Of a stretch of 64,000 nucleotides of DNA, positions 15,556 through 24,642 are shown one piece after another. The stretch comes from Sphingopyxis sp. (GTDB taxonomy: Bacteria; Pseudomonadota; Alphaproteobacteria; Sphingomonadales; Sphingomonadaceae). Positions within the stretch are counted from its first letter, which is position 1. The number at the start of each line of letters is the position of its first letter. The stretch is from positions 248,001 through 312,000 of the forward strand of contig NZ_JADIZJ010000005.1 of NCBI RefSeq assembly GCF_016704835.1, read 5' to 3'. The notes under the pieces are model-generated. The model was not told the DNA's origin and ran no database searches. It saw nothing but the letters and a program-made list of their open reading frames with translations. The translations under genes and the position numbers were made by a program.

Positions 15556-16701
15556 TTATGCGACCCACCCGATGCTTTCGACCGACGACGTCTGGCGGCG
15601 ATCGGCTGCCTTTGCGGCATAAAGTGCTGCGTCGGCGACCTCGAAGAGATTGCGTGCCATATGCCCATGCTCGGGCCACGACGCGGTGCCGATGCTGGCG
15701 CCCACGCGGATCAGACGACCGTCGATGCGATAGGGCGCGGCGAGCGCTGAAAGAATGTGGTCGGCGAGAGAGGTTTCGAGCAGCTGCGATCCGGCCGGCG
15801 CCAGGATTGCAAATTCGTCGCCACCCTGCCTCGCGACGACGGCATGCCGGCCGCACGCCCCGCGCAGCCGCTCGGCAATTTCGCACAGCAGCAGGTCACC
15901 GACGGCATGCCCATGCGCATCATTGACCGGTTTGAACCCATTGAGATCGAGCAACGCGATGGCGAAATGGCTGTCGGCGCCCGCGGCCGCGATTTCATGG
16001 TCGAGACAAAGGTCGAATTCACGCCGATTGGCCAGCCCAGTGAGCGGGTCGGTGTGCGCGAGCTCGCGCATCTGGCGCTGCAATTCGAGCAGGTCGATCA
16101 CCTGGCCATGCTGCTGGATCACCATACGGAGCAGGAACAGGGTCGCGATGACCAGACTGGTGCCAGCCGCAATTTCGGGCGAGCGCCCCGACGTCAGCAT
16201 CAACAGCGCAACGGGACCCAGTCCGACCCCAAGGTTCACGAACGTCGCAAACCGGATCGACGACAGGCAATAGGCAGTCGCGAGCGACCCCATCGCCATG
16301 ATCATCGCATAATAGCTGTGCGTCGCCGCAGGGGCAGCAAGCCAGTTGGTCACCGTCCAGACGCTGCACATCAGCCCCGTGATGCCCGACAGCCAGCTGG
16401 CCTCCCGGATCATGCGGCGCGCGCGGCGCGGGCTCATTTTGCGGCCGCGATTGTGCATGAGGAACAGGAAACCGAGGATGCCAACAAGGGCGAGGATCAC
16501 CGGAAAACCGATGCGAACCGCCGGATGAACCGCCGCGACCCCCGCATAAATCGCAGATGGGGTCGTCGCCGCGAGCATCAGGAAGAGCATCGGGGTCAGC
16601 GTCTCGATGCGATTGGCGCGCAGTATCGCGACATCGTCCCGGATTTCCTCCGGCACCGGCGGAAAAATCCGCATGATCAACCTGTTAAAGACCCCCGTCA
16701 T
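15556..16701 (-). CDS. Membrane-bound diguanylate cyclase (GGDEF)
   Basis: 381 aa. The N-terminal half (about residues 35-210) has five or six transmembrane segments of MASE-like appearance. A GGDEF domain follows, starting at TDPLTGLANRREFD, with an intact active-site signature RQGGDEFAIL. It makes the second messenger c-di-GMP. The inhibitory I-site RxxD expected just before GGDEF is absent (CGRHAVVARQ), so product feedback through that site is not expected. There is no EAL domain. The start is ATG 16701. The M16 peptidase gene follows after 44 bp and may be co-transcribed. Confidence 0.92.
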   Translation of the reverse strand: MTGVFNRLIMRIFPPVPEEIRDDVAILRANRIETLTPMLFLMLAATTPSAIYAGVAAVHPAVRIGFPVILALVGILGFLFLMHNRGRKMSPRRARRMIREASWLSGITGLMCSVWTVTNWLAAPAATHSYYAMIMAMGSLATAYCLSSIRFATFVNLGVGLGPVALLMLTSGRSPEIAAGTSLVIATLFLLRMVIQQHGQVIDLLELQRQMRELAHTDPLTGLANRREFDLCLDHEIAAAGADSHFAIALLDLNGFKPVNDAHGHAVGDLLLCEIAERLRGACGRHAVVARQGGDEFAILAPAGSQLLETSLADHILSALAAPYRIDGRLIRVGASIGTASWPEHGHMARNLFEVADAALYAAKAADRRQTSSVESIGWVA

Positions 16702-16770
16702 GACGACGGCCTAACAACTCATGGTAAATCAACCCTTAAAGCCAAGCGGCCCCGGCCCGGCACCGCCCGA

Positions 16771-17550
16771 TCAGCTGCCCTTTTTCTTCCGATGGCTTTC
16801 GAGATCGAGCACGGCATTATCGCCGCCCTCGGGCAGCAGGCCCAGTCGGCGCGCGACTTCCTGATAGGCTTCGACTTCGCCGCCGAGGTCGCGGCGGAAG
16901 CGATCCTTGTCGAGCTTCTCGTTTGTCGTCATGTCCCAAAGGCGGCACCCGTCGGGGCTGATCTCGTCGGCGAGGATGATGCGGCTGAAATCGCCTTCGT
17001 ACAGGCGGCCAAATTCAAGCTTGAAATCGACCAGACGAATGCCGACCGCAGCGAACATGCCCGACATGAAGTCGTTGATGCGGATCGCCATGTCCTGAAT
17101 GTCGTGAAGCTCGTCCTGGCTGCACCAGCTGAAACAGGCGATATGCTCTTCGGCAACGAGCGGATCGCCCAGCGCGTCGTCCTTGTAGCAATATTCGATC
17201 AGCGTGCGGGGAAGCTGGGTGCCTTCCTCGATACCGAGGCGCTTCGACAGCGTGCCTGCCGCGACATTGCGCACGATGACTTCGATCGGCACGATCTCGA
17301 CCTGGCGGATCAGCTGTTCGCGCATGTTCAGGCGGCGGATGAAGTGATGCGGCACGCCGATATTGCCGAGCAGCGTGAAGACATGCTCCGAAATCCGGTT
17401 GTTCAGCACGCCCTTGCCGCTGATCGTGCCCTTTTTCTGCGCGTTGAACGCGGTCGCATCATCCTTGAAATACTGGATCAGCGTGCCCGGTTCGGGGCCC
17501 TCGTACAGGATCTTCGCTTTGCCTTCGTAGATCTGGCGGCGACGGGACAT
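16771..17550 (-). CDS. purC: SAICAR synthase (phosphoribosylaminoimidazole-succinocarboxamide synthase)
   Basis: 259 aa from ATG 17550. It begins MSRRRQIYEGKAKILYEG (the PurC ATP-binding start) and contains FKDDATAFNAQKKGTI, EVIVRNVAAGTLSKRLG, KLEFGR and ILADEISPDGCRLWD. It catalyses the ATP-dependent joining of CAIR and aspartate in purine synthesis. Downstream on the same strand, about 6 kb away, lie purS and purQ. The segment in between holds a cyclase, an M16 peptidase, a hypothetical gene and bfr/bfd. Confidence 0.97.
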   Translation of the reverse strand: MSRRRQIYEGKAKILYEGPEPGTLIQYFKDDATAFNAQKKGTISGKGVLNNRISEHVFTLLGNIGVPHHFIRRLNMREQLIRQVEIVPIEVIVRNVAAGTLSKRLGIEEGTQLPRTLIEYCYKDDALGDPLVAEEHIACFSWCSQDELHDIQDMAIRINDFMSGMFAAVGIRLVDFKLEFGRLYEGDFSRIILADEISPDGCRLWDMTTNEKLDKDRFRRDLGGEVEAYQEVARRLGLLPEGGDNAVLDLESHRKKKGS

Positions 17551-17759
17551 GGCGTGCAAACTTTCTGTCGGAACCAAATGAATGACCCCGGCAAAGCGAC
17601 TCAGATGGAGGCGCGGCGCCGGGGCGATGGGGGGCCTATAGCGGCAAAGGTCGGGCGCGTCATCCCCGGCATCGCGGCCACCTCCTTACGTTTACGTCAA
17701 CTAGAGCTTGCACTCTCCCGTGTCGCTTGCAACGATGAACGAAGCCAAGGGAGAGACAG

Positions 17760-18683
17760 ATGAGCTTCGACCAGATTCGCCTCGACAAGCATGAGGGCAT
17801 CGCGCTGCTGACGTTGCACCGCCCCGACCGGATGAACGCCTTCACGACGGAAATGATGCTAGAAATCGTCGCGGCGCTCGACGAGTGCGACGCCGACGAC
17901 GGCGTCCGCGCGGTGATCTTTACCGGATCGGGCGACCGCGCCTATTGCGCCGGCGCCGATCTGGGTCAGGGCGCCGCCACCTTCGACTATGACAAGCGCA
18001 CCGACAAGCTGGCGATCCTGCCCGATGGCATGTCGGCAAGCCCGGTCAGCGAAGACGGCACGATCGACTGGTCGCACCCGCTGATCCGCGATTCGGGTGG
18101 GCGCGTGTCGATGCGGATCTTCGACTGCAAAAAGCCGGTATTGGGAGCGATCAACGGCGCCGCGGTGGGTATCGGCGCGACGATGACGCTGTCGATGGAC
18201 GCTCGCCTCGCCAGCGCGACCGCGCGCTACGGCTTCGTCTTCGCGCGCCGCGGGATCGTGCCCGAAGCGGCGTCGAGCTGGTTCCTGCCCCGCCTCGTCG
18301 GCATCCAGAACGCAGTCGACTGGTGCTATTCGGGCCGCCTGATCGACGCCGCCGAAGCACATGAAAAGGGGCTCGTCCAATCGGTCCACAAGCCGGGCGA
18401 GCTGGTCGACGCCGCGATCGCCAAGGCGCGCGAGTTGACCGATCACAGCGCCCCGGTATCGGTCGCGCTCACTCGCCACATGCTGTGGCGCATGCTCGGT
18501 GCGCCGCACCCCATGAGCGCGCACCGCTGGGACAGCCGCGCGATCTTCGCCCGCGGACGCAGCGCCGACGCCGCCGAGGGGGTGTCGAGCTTTCTCGAAA
18601 AGCGCCCCGCCAACTTCACCGTCAGCGTCGCGAACGACTATCCCTGGTTCGCCGAATTCGAGGATGCGCCGCCGTACAGCTAA
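17760..18683 (+). CDS. Enoyl-CoA hydratase/isomerase (crotonase family)
   Basis: 307 aa from ATG 17760, with AAGGGAGA upstream. Crotonase motifs: LHRPDRMNAF, the oxyanion-hole segment YCAGADLGQG, then AINGAAVGIGATMTLSMDARLAS and FARRGIVPEAASSWFLPRLVG, in which Glu is the usual catalytic residue. A 40-residue insert after the CAGADL motif (about 75-115, including DGTIDWSHPLIRD) is longer than in the short-chain hydratase and is shared by a subgroup of uncharacterised crotonases. It acts on a CoA thioester in the cytoplasm. It is alone in its direction; its 3' end overlaps the convergent phoD remnant by 4 bp. Confidence 0.88.
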   Translation: MSFDQIRLDKHEGIALLTLHRPDRMNAFTTEMMLEIVAALDECDADDGVRAVIFTGSGDRAYCAGADLGQGAATFDYDKRTDKLAILPDGMSASPVSEDGTIDWSHPLIRDSGGRVSMRIFDCKKPVLGAINGAAVGIGATMTLSMDARLASATARYGFVFARRGIVPEAASSWFLPRLVGIQNAVDWCYSGRLIDAAEAHEKGLVQSVHKPGELVDAAIAKARELTDHSAPVSVALTRHMLWRMLGAPHPMSAHRWDSRAIFARGRSADAAEGVSSFLEKRPANFTVSVANDYPWFAEFEDAPPYS

Positions 18684-20309
18684 GCCGCGTCATATCTCCG
18701 CCGCCCACGCGCCGCCGTCATGCTGTGCGTTTCCTTGAGCGCCGGCGTATGGCTGCGGATCGTTTCAAGATTGTGCCAGTTCGCGGTGACCCGCTCGCGC
18801 GTTAGCTGCACTGAGACATAACCCCGATTCTGCGTGTTGGCCCATGCAAGCTGGGGCGAGGACGCACGCAGCGCCGATACACGCGCCGCGTCGGAAATGC
18901 CTTTCGTATAGGCTTCATACCCCGGCGAGGTGACGCTGTGCCCGCCGACCTCGATCCCCGCCGGGCGCCCGTCGTGCGACAGGTCGAACGCCCAGGCGTT
19001 ATGGCTGTCGCCCGACAGCGTGACGAGATCGGCGTCGGCTTTCTGCGCTGCCGCGAGCAGGCGCGAGCGCGCCGCCGGATAGCCGTCCCAGCTGTCCATG
19101 TTGAGCGGCAGCCCCGCCTTTGCCGCCAGCTGCGACACCTCGACGCGGCGCTTCACATAGTCGGGCTGGTCGGCGCCGAACCAATTGCGCGATTCGGATG
19201 GCGTGAACAGGCTGCCCATGACGATCTGCTGCGCGCAGACCTGCCAGCGCGTTCCGCTTTTCACCGAACGGTCCAGGCCGTCGAACAGCCAATTCTCCTG
19301 TTCGGCGCCCATCAACTGCCGCGCGGGATCGCGGTAATCACTCTCGGCGAATTGCTTCAGGGTTGCGGCAACGTCGCGCTTGCCCTTCAGAATCTCGCCC
19401 AGCTCGAACGGCCGGTCGCGCGCGGTGATCCGCGTTTCGGGCAGGAAGATCGTCGCCAGGTCCCCCGCCTGATACTGGCGCCAGCGCGCGTCGGCGGCGG
19501 GCATCCATTCGCCATGCGCGCGCTCGGCGGCGGCTTCACGCGCGCCATTCGCCCTCGCCTTCATTGTGATTCTCGGCGCCGCCTTTCCACACGTCGTTCG
19601 CGAATTCATGGTCGTCCCATTGCGCGATCACCGGGAACAGCTGGTGCAACCGCTGCAAATCGGGATCGCTGCGATAGGCGGCGTAGCGGAGTCGATAGTC
19701 CGCGAGCGCGACAATCTCCTGCGTCGGCTGGATATCGCGGCCAGGCAAGGCGTCCTTCAGCGCGGGATAGTCGCCGACCTTATATTCATAGAGATAGTCG
19801 CCGACGTGCGCGACGAGGTCGATATCGTTCCGCGCGGCGGCATGGGCATAGGCATTGAACCAGCCGAACGGCAGGTTCGAGCAGGAGAAGAGCGCGATGG
19901 TGAAGGCGCTCGTCGGGCCGGTGGGCAACGTCCGCGTCCGGCCGGTCACCGATCTGGTGCCGTCGGGGGCGATGAAGCGATAGAAATACCAGCGGCCGGG
20001 TTGAAGGCCGTCGACGACGATTTTCGCGCAATGATCGCGTTCGCCCTCGGCGATGACGCTGCCGCCACCAGCGACGCGTCCAAAATCGGCGCTTTCGGAC
20101 AGTTCGACGGTCAAGGCGCTGTCGTTCGCCGCGGCGTAGCGTGTCCACAGCAGCACCGAATTGGCCCCCGGCTCGCCGCTCGCGACGCCATGGGTGAAGC
20201 CCTGTGCCATGTTCGCAAGCGCCGCGCCGGGCAGCGACAAGGCCGCGAGCCCCGCGGTGCCGAGCTTGATCAGCAGGCGCCGGTCCAATTCGCCCCAAAG
20301 CTGGTGCAT
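18680..20309 (-). pseudogene. phoD: PhoD-like alkaline phosphatase/phosphodiesterase, frameshifted
   Basis: The start is ATG 20309 with GGGAGAG upstream. The N-terminal frame (20309 to about 19536) has a signal sequence (LIKLGTAGLAALSLPGAALA), then FTHGVASGEPGANSVLLWTR, SCSNLPFGW, HVGDYLYEY and WDDHEFANDVWKGGAENHNE, all PhoD hallmarks. It stops at EGEGEWRA. The next frame continues seamlessly with EAAAERAHGEWMP and carries TLSGDSHNAWAFDL and the family C-terminus to 18680. The break is at a (CG)3 run, 19539-19544, on the plus strand; adding one CG unit restores WRARE. Either a recent 2-nt deletion or a sequence error. An intact product would be an exported Ca/Fe-dependent phosphatase. Confidence 0.85.
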
Positions 20310-20371
20310 CGCAACTCTCCCTCTCGTCCAACCCGGTTTTTTTGGTCTGCCTTTGTTACGATTCGGCGCGG

Positions 20372-21496
20372 CTATCCCAGCACGCCCAGCGCGAGCAGCA
20401 GCAGCATGAACATGATGACCGCATACAGGCTGAAAAAGAGCAGCAATGTCGCGCGAGCAAGCGCGCCGAACCGCGACGAACGATAGGCGCCGCGCAGTTG
20501 CTGGTACATATGGAAAGGCACATAAAGCATCGCGAACGCCGTCGCGACATCGCCGAATATCGTCAGGTTGAACAATCGCACGGCGACGAACAAGAGCAGC
20601 ATGAAGCTGATCGAATAAGTGACGAAGACGAAATGGTCGTACGTGTGAAAGCGGCGGCTGAACGGAAAGAGCAGCCACATGAAGGGCAGCGACAACGGGA
20701 TCAGCGCCCATGCGAATTTATAGGCATTCGCCTGCAATTTGTAGAGCACGAGCGCCGGGTTCGCGATCGCCTTCTCCAGCCCATGGTCGATGAAGGGGAC
20801 GCCGGTATTGACCTTGGTGCGCGAGAGAAACTCGATGCCGGTCATCATCTGCTCAGAGGGATCGTCGAGCACCGGTGGCCCCTTGTCGCGCTCCTCCTTG
20901 CTGAGGCTGCGCGCGACACCGAGATAGTCAGCGCTTTTGAGAAGCGTTGCGCGCTCCTCGACGAGCAGTATCCGCTCGGCTGGCTTCAGATCCTTTGCTG
21001 CGAGGCGCGCGTCGACGCGCTTGACCTCTTCCTCGAAACTTTCCTTGAGCGCGTTCGAGCGCGTCTGCTCGGCTGCCGCCTTGGCGATCCCCTCGCCGAC
21101 CCCGCCGCCACTACCGACGACGGCCAGCACGGCATAGGTGAGGAAAACCGCGAACAGGAACAGCGCAAGCGGCGAGATGAAACGCGCGCGTTCGCCATGG
21201 ATGTAGCGGCGCGTCAGATCACCGGGCCGCCACGCGAGCAGCGGCAGCGTGTTCCAGATCTTGCCTTCGAAATGAAAGATCGCGTGAACCAGATCGTGTC
21301 CGATCGCGCCAAAACTGCGATGCACGTCGGCGCGCTGGCCGCAATAATGACAATGCGACCCGGCAAGACTGGTGCCGCAATTAAGGCAGCGCAGCGGCGC
21401 GTGACCGGGGTTCGCGCCGCCATGGCGCGATTCGACCGCATGTCCCGCCAGACCGGCGGTGACCGCCGCCCCGATGCCTTCGATATCCCCGCTCAT
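20372..21496 (-). CDS. DUF3667 membrane protein with N-terminal zinc ribbon
   Basis: 374 aa from ATG 21496. A cysteine pair ribbon at about residues 37-54 (CLNCG...CHYCGQ) is followed by HRSFGAIGHDLVHAIFHFEGKIW and PGDLTRRYIHGERARFISPLALFLF, the recognisable DUF3667 core. At least four hydrophobic segments follow, with a charged, probably coiled loop of about 90 residues (EQTRSNALKESFEEEV...) after the first. Function is unknown; it is an inner-membrane protein. It is divergent from proA with an 80-bp gap, and its end lies 62 bp from the phoD start on the same strand, so phoD may be downstream in its transcript. Confidence 0.82.
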   Translation of the reverse strand: MSGDIEGIGAAVTAGLAGHAVESRHGGANPGHAPLRCLNCGTSLAGSHCHYCGQRADVHRSFGAIGHDLVHAIFHFEGKIWNTLPLLAWRPGDLTRRYIHGERARFISPLALFLFAVFLTYAVLAVVGSGGGVGEGIAKAAAEQTRSNALKESFEEEVKRVDARLAAKDLKPAERILLVEERATLLKSADYLGVARSLSKEERDKGPPVLDDPSEQMMTGIEFLSRTKVNTGVPFIDHGLEKAIANPALVLYKLQANAYKFAWALIPLSLPFMWLLFPFSRRFHTYDHFVFVTYSISFMLLLFVAVRLFNLTIFGDVATAFAMLYVPFHMYQQLRGAYRSSRFGALARATLLLFFSLYAVIMFMLLLLALGVLG

Positions 21497-21575
21497 GGCG
21501 CCCTGCCTAAAGGCGCGCGAGGAAGGGCGCAACGGGACTTTCGGGGCTCACGCAAAACGTGATAGTGGCAGCGTC

Positions 21576-22862
21576 ATGAACGCCCAAGCCCTGACCGCCC
21601 CGCCGATGCCCGGCGACGCCCCCGCCCTGATCGCCGACATGGGCGCGCGCGCGCGCGCCGCCGCGAAACAGCTCGCGCTGAAGGCGACGGTGGACAAGGC
21701 CGCCGGGCTGGTTGCGGCGGCGGCACAGATTCGCGCCCGGGTGACCGTAATTCTGGCCGCCAATGCAGAGGATATGACTGCAGGAAGGACAAACGGCCTG
21801 TCGGGCGCGATGCTCGACCGGTTGCGGCTCGATGCGGGCCGCCTCGCCGGGATCGCCGATGCCATCGATGCGGTTGCCGCGCTCCCCGACCCTTCAGGCG
21901 CCGAAATCGACCGCGTGACGCGGCCCAACGGGTTGGTGCTCAGCCGCGTGCGCGTGCCGCTCGGCGTCGTCGGCATCATCTATGAAAGCCGCCCCAATGT
22001 GACCGCCGACGCCGCGGCGCTCGGGCTGATGTCGGGCAACGCCGTGATCCTGCGCGGCGGCAGCGAGGCGGTCCATTCGAACCGTGCGATCCACGCGGCA
22101 TTCGCGGCGGGGCTGGTCGATGCCGACCTGCCCGCCGATGCGGTGCAACTCGTACCCATGCAGGACCGCGCCGCGGTCGGTGCGATGCTGCGCGCGCAAG
22201 GGCTGATCGACATCATCATCCCGCGCGGCGGCAAAGGCCTTGTCGCGCGCGTCCAGGACGAGGCGCGCGTGCCCGTGCTCGCGCATCTCGACGGGATCAA
22301 CCACCTCTATATCGACGGCGCGGCCGATCCGGCAAAGGCGATCGACCTGGCCGTGAACGCCAAGATGCGCCGCACCGGCGTCTGCGGCGCGACCGAGACG
22401 ATCCTGGTCGACCGCGCCTATCCCGCACCGCTGGCGATCATCGATGCGCTGGTCGCAGCGGGCTGCGAAGTGCGCGGCGACAAAGCCATCATGGTATTGA
22501 GCCCGCATGTCGAAACCGCGTCGACCGCCGACTGGGACTGCGAATATCTCGACGCGATCGTCTCGATCGCCATGGTCGATGGCCTCGACGGCGCGCTCGC
22601 ACATATCGACGCGCATTCGAGCCGCCACACCGACGCGATCGTTACCGAGGATGCCGCGACCGCCGAACGCTTCCTCGCCGAAGTCGACAGCGCGATCGTC
22701 ATGCACAATGCCTCGACGCAGTTCGCCGACGGCGGCGAATTCGGCCTCGGCGCCGAAATCGGCATCGCCACGGGTCGCCTCCACGCCCGCGGCCCGGTCG
22801 CGCTCGAAGGGCTCACGACATATAAATGGCTTGTGCGCGGCACGGGTCAGGTCCGGCCTTGA
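21576..22862 (+). CDS. proA: Gamma-glutamyl phosphate reductase
   Basis: 428 aa from ATG 21576. It belongs to the aldehyde-dehydrogenase superfamily and reduces gamma-glutamyl phosphate to the semialdehyde with NADPH (second step of proline synthesis). Visible: RVPLGVVGIIYESRPNVTADAAAL, LRGGSEAVHSN, IIIPRGGKGLV, NAKMRRTGVCGATETIL with the catalytic Cys, and DGGEFGLGAEIGIATGRLHARGPV. The start of the next gene overlaps the stop, which begins a run of overlapped genes (to rlmH). Length is normal. Confidence 0.97.
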   Translation: MNAQALTAPPMPGDAPALIADMGARARAAAKQLALKATVDKAAGLVAAAAQIRARVTVILAANAEDMTAGRTNGLSGAMLDRLRLDAGRLAGIADAIDAVAALPDPSGAEIDRVTRPNGLVLSRVRVPLGVVGIIYESRPNVTADAAALGLMSGNAVILRGGSEAVHSNRAIHAAFAAGLVDADLPADAVQLVPMQDRAAVGAMLRAQGLIDIIIPRGGKGLVARVQDEARVPVLAHLDGINHLYIDGAADPAKAIDLAVNAKMRRTGVCGATETILVDRAYPAPLAIIDALVAAGCEVRGDKAIMVLSPHVETASTADWDCEYLDAIVSIAMVDGLDGALAHIDAHSSRHTDAIVTEDAATAERFLAEVDSAIVMHNASTQFADGGEFGLGAEIGIATGRLHARGPVALEGLTTYKWLVRGTGQVRP

Positions 22863-23206
22863 CGGAAACTAAACGCCTGTGGCGTCCCGTCGGCCCCAAG
22901 GAACTCGCGCTGATCGCCGCTAGCGGTATGCGTGAATTCCCGCCAAGGCTGCCCGACCAACCGATCTTCTATCCGGTCACCACGTTCGATTATGCGGTGA
23001 AGATCGCGCGTGACTGGAACGTCCCTGCGTCGGGATCCGGCTTTGTGACCGAGTTCGACGTCTCGACCGACTATCTCGCCGGCTATAAGGTCGAGCAAGC
23101 GGGCGGACGCGCACATCAAGAATATTGGATTCCGGCGGAAGAATTGCCCGCCTTCAACCAAGCGATCATCGGCCATATCAGAGTGGTGAAATCATTCCCC
23201 GAATGA
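22859..23206 (+). CDS. Small conserved protein between proA and nadD, function unknown
   Basis: 115 aa using TTG 22859, which overlaps the proA stop. The stop TGA in turn overlaps the nadD ATG. The sequence (LTETKRLWRPVGPKELALI..., PDQPIFYPVTTFDYAVKIARDW, GSGFVTEFDV, EYWIPAEELPAFN) matches a small globular family I recall only under vague names such as ADP-ribosylation/crystallin J1-like. It has no signal or membrane segment. The tight coupling makes translation near-certain. Nothing in the sequence tells the function. Confidence 0.75.
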   Translation: MTETKRLWRPVGPKELALIAASGMREFPPRLPDQPIFYPVTTFDYAVKIARDWNVPASGSGFVTEFDVSTDYLAGYKVEQAGGRAHQEYWIPAEELPAFNQAIIGHIRVVKSFPE

Positions 23207-23856
23207 TCCCCACCGGCCTCCTCGGCGGCAGCTTCAATCCCGCGCATGGCGGGCATCGCGCGATCAGCCTGAATGCAATCGATGCGTTGGGTCTCGATGA
23301 GCTTTGGTGGCTGGTGTCGCCGGGCAACCCGCTGAAGCCCAGGGCGGGCATGGCTTCGCTCCCCGCGCGGCTCGCTTCGGCGCAGCGCGCGGCGCGGCGT
23401 TCCCCGATTCGCGCAACGGGAATCGAGGCCGAACTCGGTACGCGCTACACGATCGATACGCTCAAAAAGCTCGTCCGCCGCTACCCCGACCGGCAGTTCA
23501 TCTGGATCATGGGAGCCGACAATCTGGCCCAACTGCCCCAATGGCGCGACTGGCGGGGGATCGCCCGACTCATGCCGATTGCGGTTATCGCGCGTCCGGG
23601 CTATAATGACCGCGCCCACGCAAGACGTGCGATGGGTTGGCTTCGGCGCTTCGTCCGGCCCGCGGACCATAAATTACATTGGACGGACTGGAGACCGCCC
23701 GCCCTCGTGTTCCTGCGTTTTTCGCCCGATGTGCGATCCGCAACTGCGATACGGCAGGCCAACCCCCGCTGGTTCGAACGCTATGAAGGTCGCGCAATGC
23801 GCGATCCGCTGACGCGCTCGCGGCTTGTGGACACGAACAGGAAAGGACGCATTTGA
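23203..23856 (+). CDS. nadD: Nicotinate-nucleotide adenylyltransferase
   Basis: 217 aa; ATG 23203 overlaps the previous stop (ATGA). The nucleotidyltransferase signature GGSFNPAHGGHRAISL is at the N-terminus, WIMGADNLAQLPQW in the middle and RSATAIR near the end (normally SSTAIR). It converts nicotinate mononucleotide to deamido-NAD with ATP. The gene pair nadD-rsfS-rlmH is a common bacterial order and is seen here. Confidence 0.95.
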   Translation: MIPTGLLGGSFNPAHGGHRAISLNAIDALGLDELWWLVSPGNPLKPRAGMASLPARLASAQRAARRSPIRATGIEAELGTRYTIDTLKKLVRRYPDRQFIWIMGADNLAQLPQWRDWRGIARLMPIAVIARPGYNDRAHARRAMGWLRRFVRPADHKLHWTDWRPPALVFLRFSPDVRSATAIRQANPRWFERYEGRAMRDPLTRSRLVDTNRKGRI

Positions 23857-24251
23857 TCTCCGCAACCCAGGATGCCGCCGCAGGCGCCGCATCCGCAAAT
23901 GACAGCGTGGAATCGCTCCACGCATTGATCCTCCACCAGCTGGATGAGGATCAGGCCCAGGAAACCATTTCCATCCCGCTTGCCGGCAAAAGCAGCATCG
24001 CCGATCATATGGTGATCGCAAGCGGCCGGTCGACGCGCCACGTCTCGGCGATCGCCGAAAAACTGGCGCAGCGGATCAAGCAGGAAGCGGGCCGCCACGT
24101 TCGCGTCGAAGGATTGCCCAATGCCGATTGGGTTCTGCTCGATGCAGGCGATGTCATCGTCCATCTGTTCCGTCCCGAGGTGCGTAGTTTCTACAACCTC
24201 GAGCGGATGTGGTCGTTCGGCGACGCGCCGCCGGTCACGCTGGCAAATTGA
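23853..24251 (+). CDS. rsfS: Ribosome silencing factor RsfS
   Basis: 132 aa from TTG 23853, which overlaps the nadD stop, with AAGGA upstream. RsfS/Iojap motifs: ADHMVIASGRSTRHVSAIAEKL, VEGLPNADWVLLDAGDVIVHLF and EVRSFYNLERMW. It binds ribosomal protein L14 and blocks subunit joining under starvation. It is located between nadD and the rlmH remnant as in most bacteria. Confidence 0.95.
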   Translation: MISATQDAAAGAASANDSVESLHALILHQLDEDQAQETISIPLAGKSSIADHMVIASGRSTRHVSAIAEKLAQRIKQEAGRHVRVEGLPNADWVLLDAGDVIVHLFRPEVRSFYNLERMWSFGDAPPVTLAN

Positions 24252-24284
24252 CGTCCCTGCCCTGCCAAGGGTAGGCGGAGCGTC

Positions 24285-24641
24285 ATGTTGCTGCACATCA
24301 TCGCGCGCGGGCGCATCGGGCGCGGGCCCGAGGCCGAACTGGTCGAGCGCTACATGAAGCGCGTAACCTGGGCGCAGAAGATTTCCGAGCTTCCGGACAC
24401 GGGCGGCCGTATGCCTGCCGCCGCCGTCAATAGCCGCACCATATTGCTGGACGAGGGGGGCGACCAGATGTCGTCGCTCGAATTTGCCAAATTGCTCGAA
24501 AACTGGCGCGACAGCGGGGTGCGCGAGGCGCGCTTTTGCCTAGGCGCCGCCGATGGCTTCACCGCGCAGGAACGCGAAGGTGCGGACGAGGTGATCGCCT
24601 TTGGCCGCGCGACCTGGCCGCATCTGATGGCGCGCGCGATG
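24285..24641 (+). pseudogene. rlmH: 23S rRNA pseudouridine-1915 N3-methyltransferase RlmH, C-terminally truncated
   Basis: 119 RlmH residues are intact from ATG 24285: MLLHIIARGRIGRGPEAELVERY, NSRTILLDEGGDQMSS, FCLGAADGF and GRATWPHLMARAM. The family then needs about 20 more residues, including the LAEQ...AGHPYHR end that forms the SPOUT knot and binds SAM. Instead the sequence passes directly into the signal-peptide region of the next gene in another frame. The open frame continues out of family to 25226 and encodes an arginine-rich tail with no RlmH similarity. A deletion of roughly 100-130 nt (not a multiple of three) or an assembly collapse at about 24638-24645 explains this. As written the enzyme should be inactive. 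Confidence 0.85.
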
Positions 24642-24642
24642 G

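Noticed and set aside
15757..17763. 668-codon open frame on the plus strand across the cyclase and purC genes
   Set aside because: It is antisense to two well-defined genes (GGDEF and PurC). It has the Arg/Gln/Asp-rich composition of complementary frames in GC-rich DNA, and shows no family motif.
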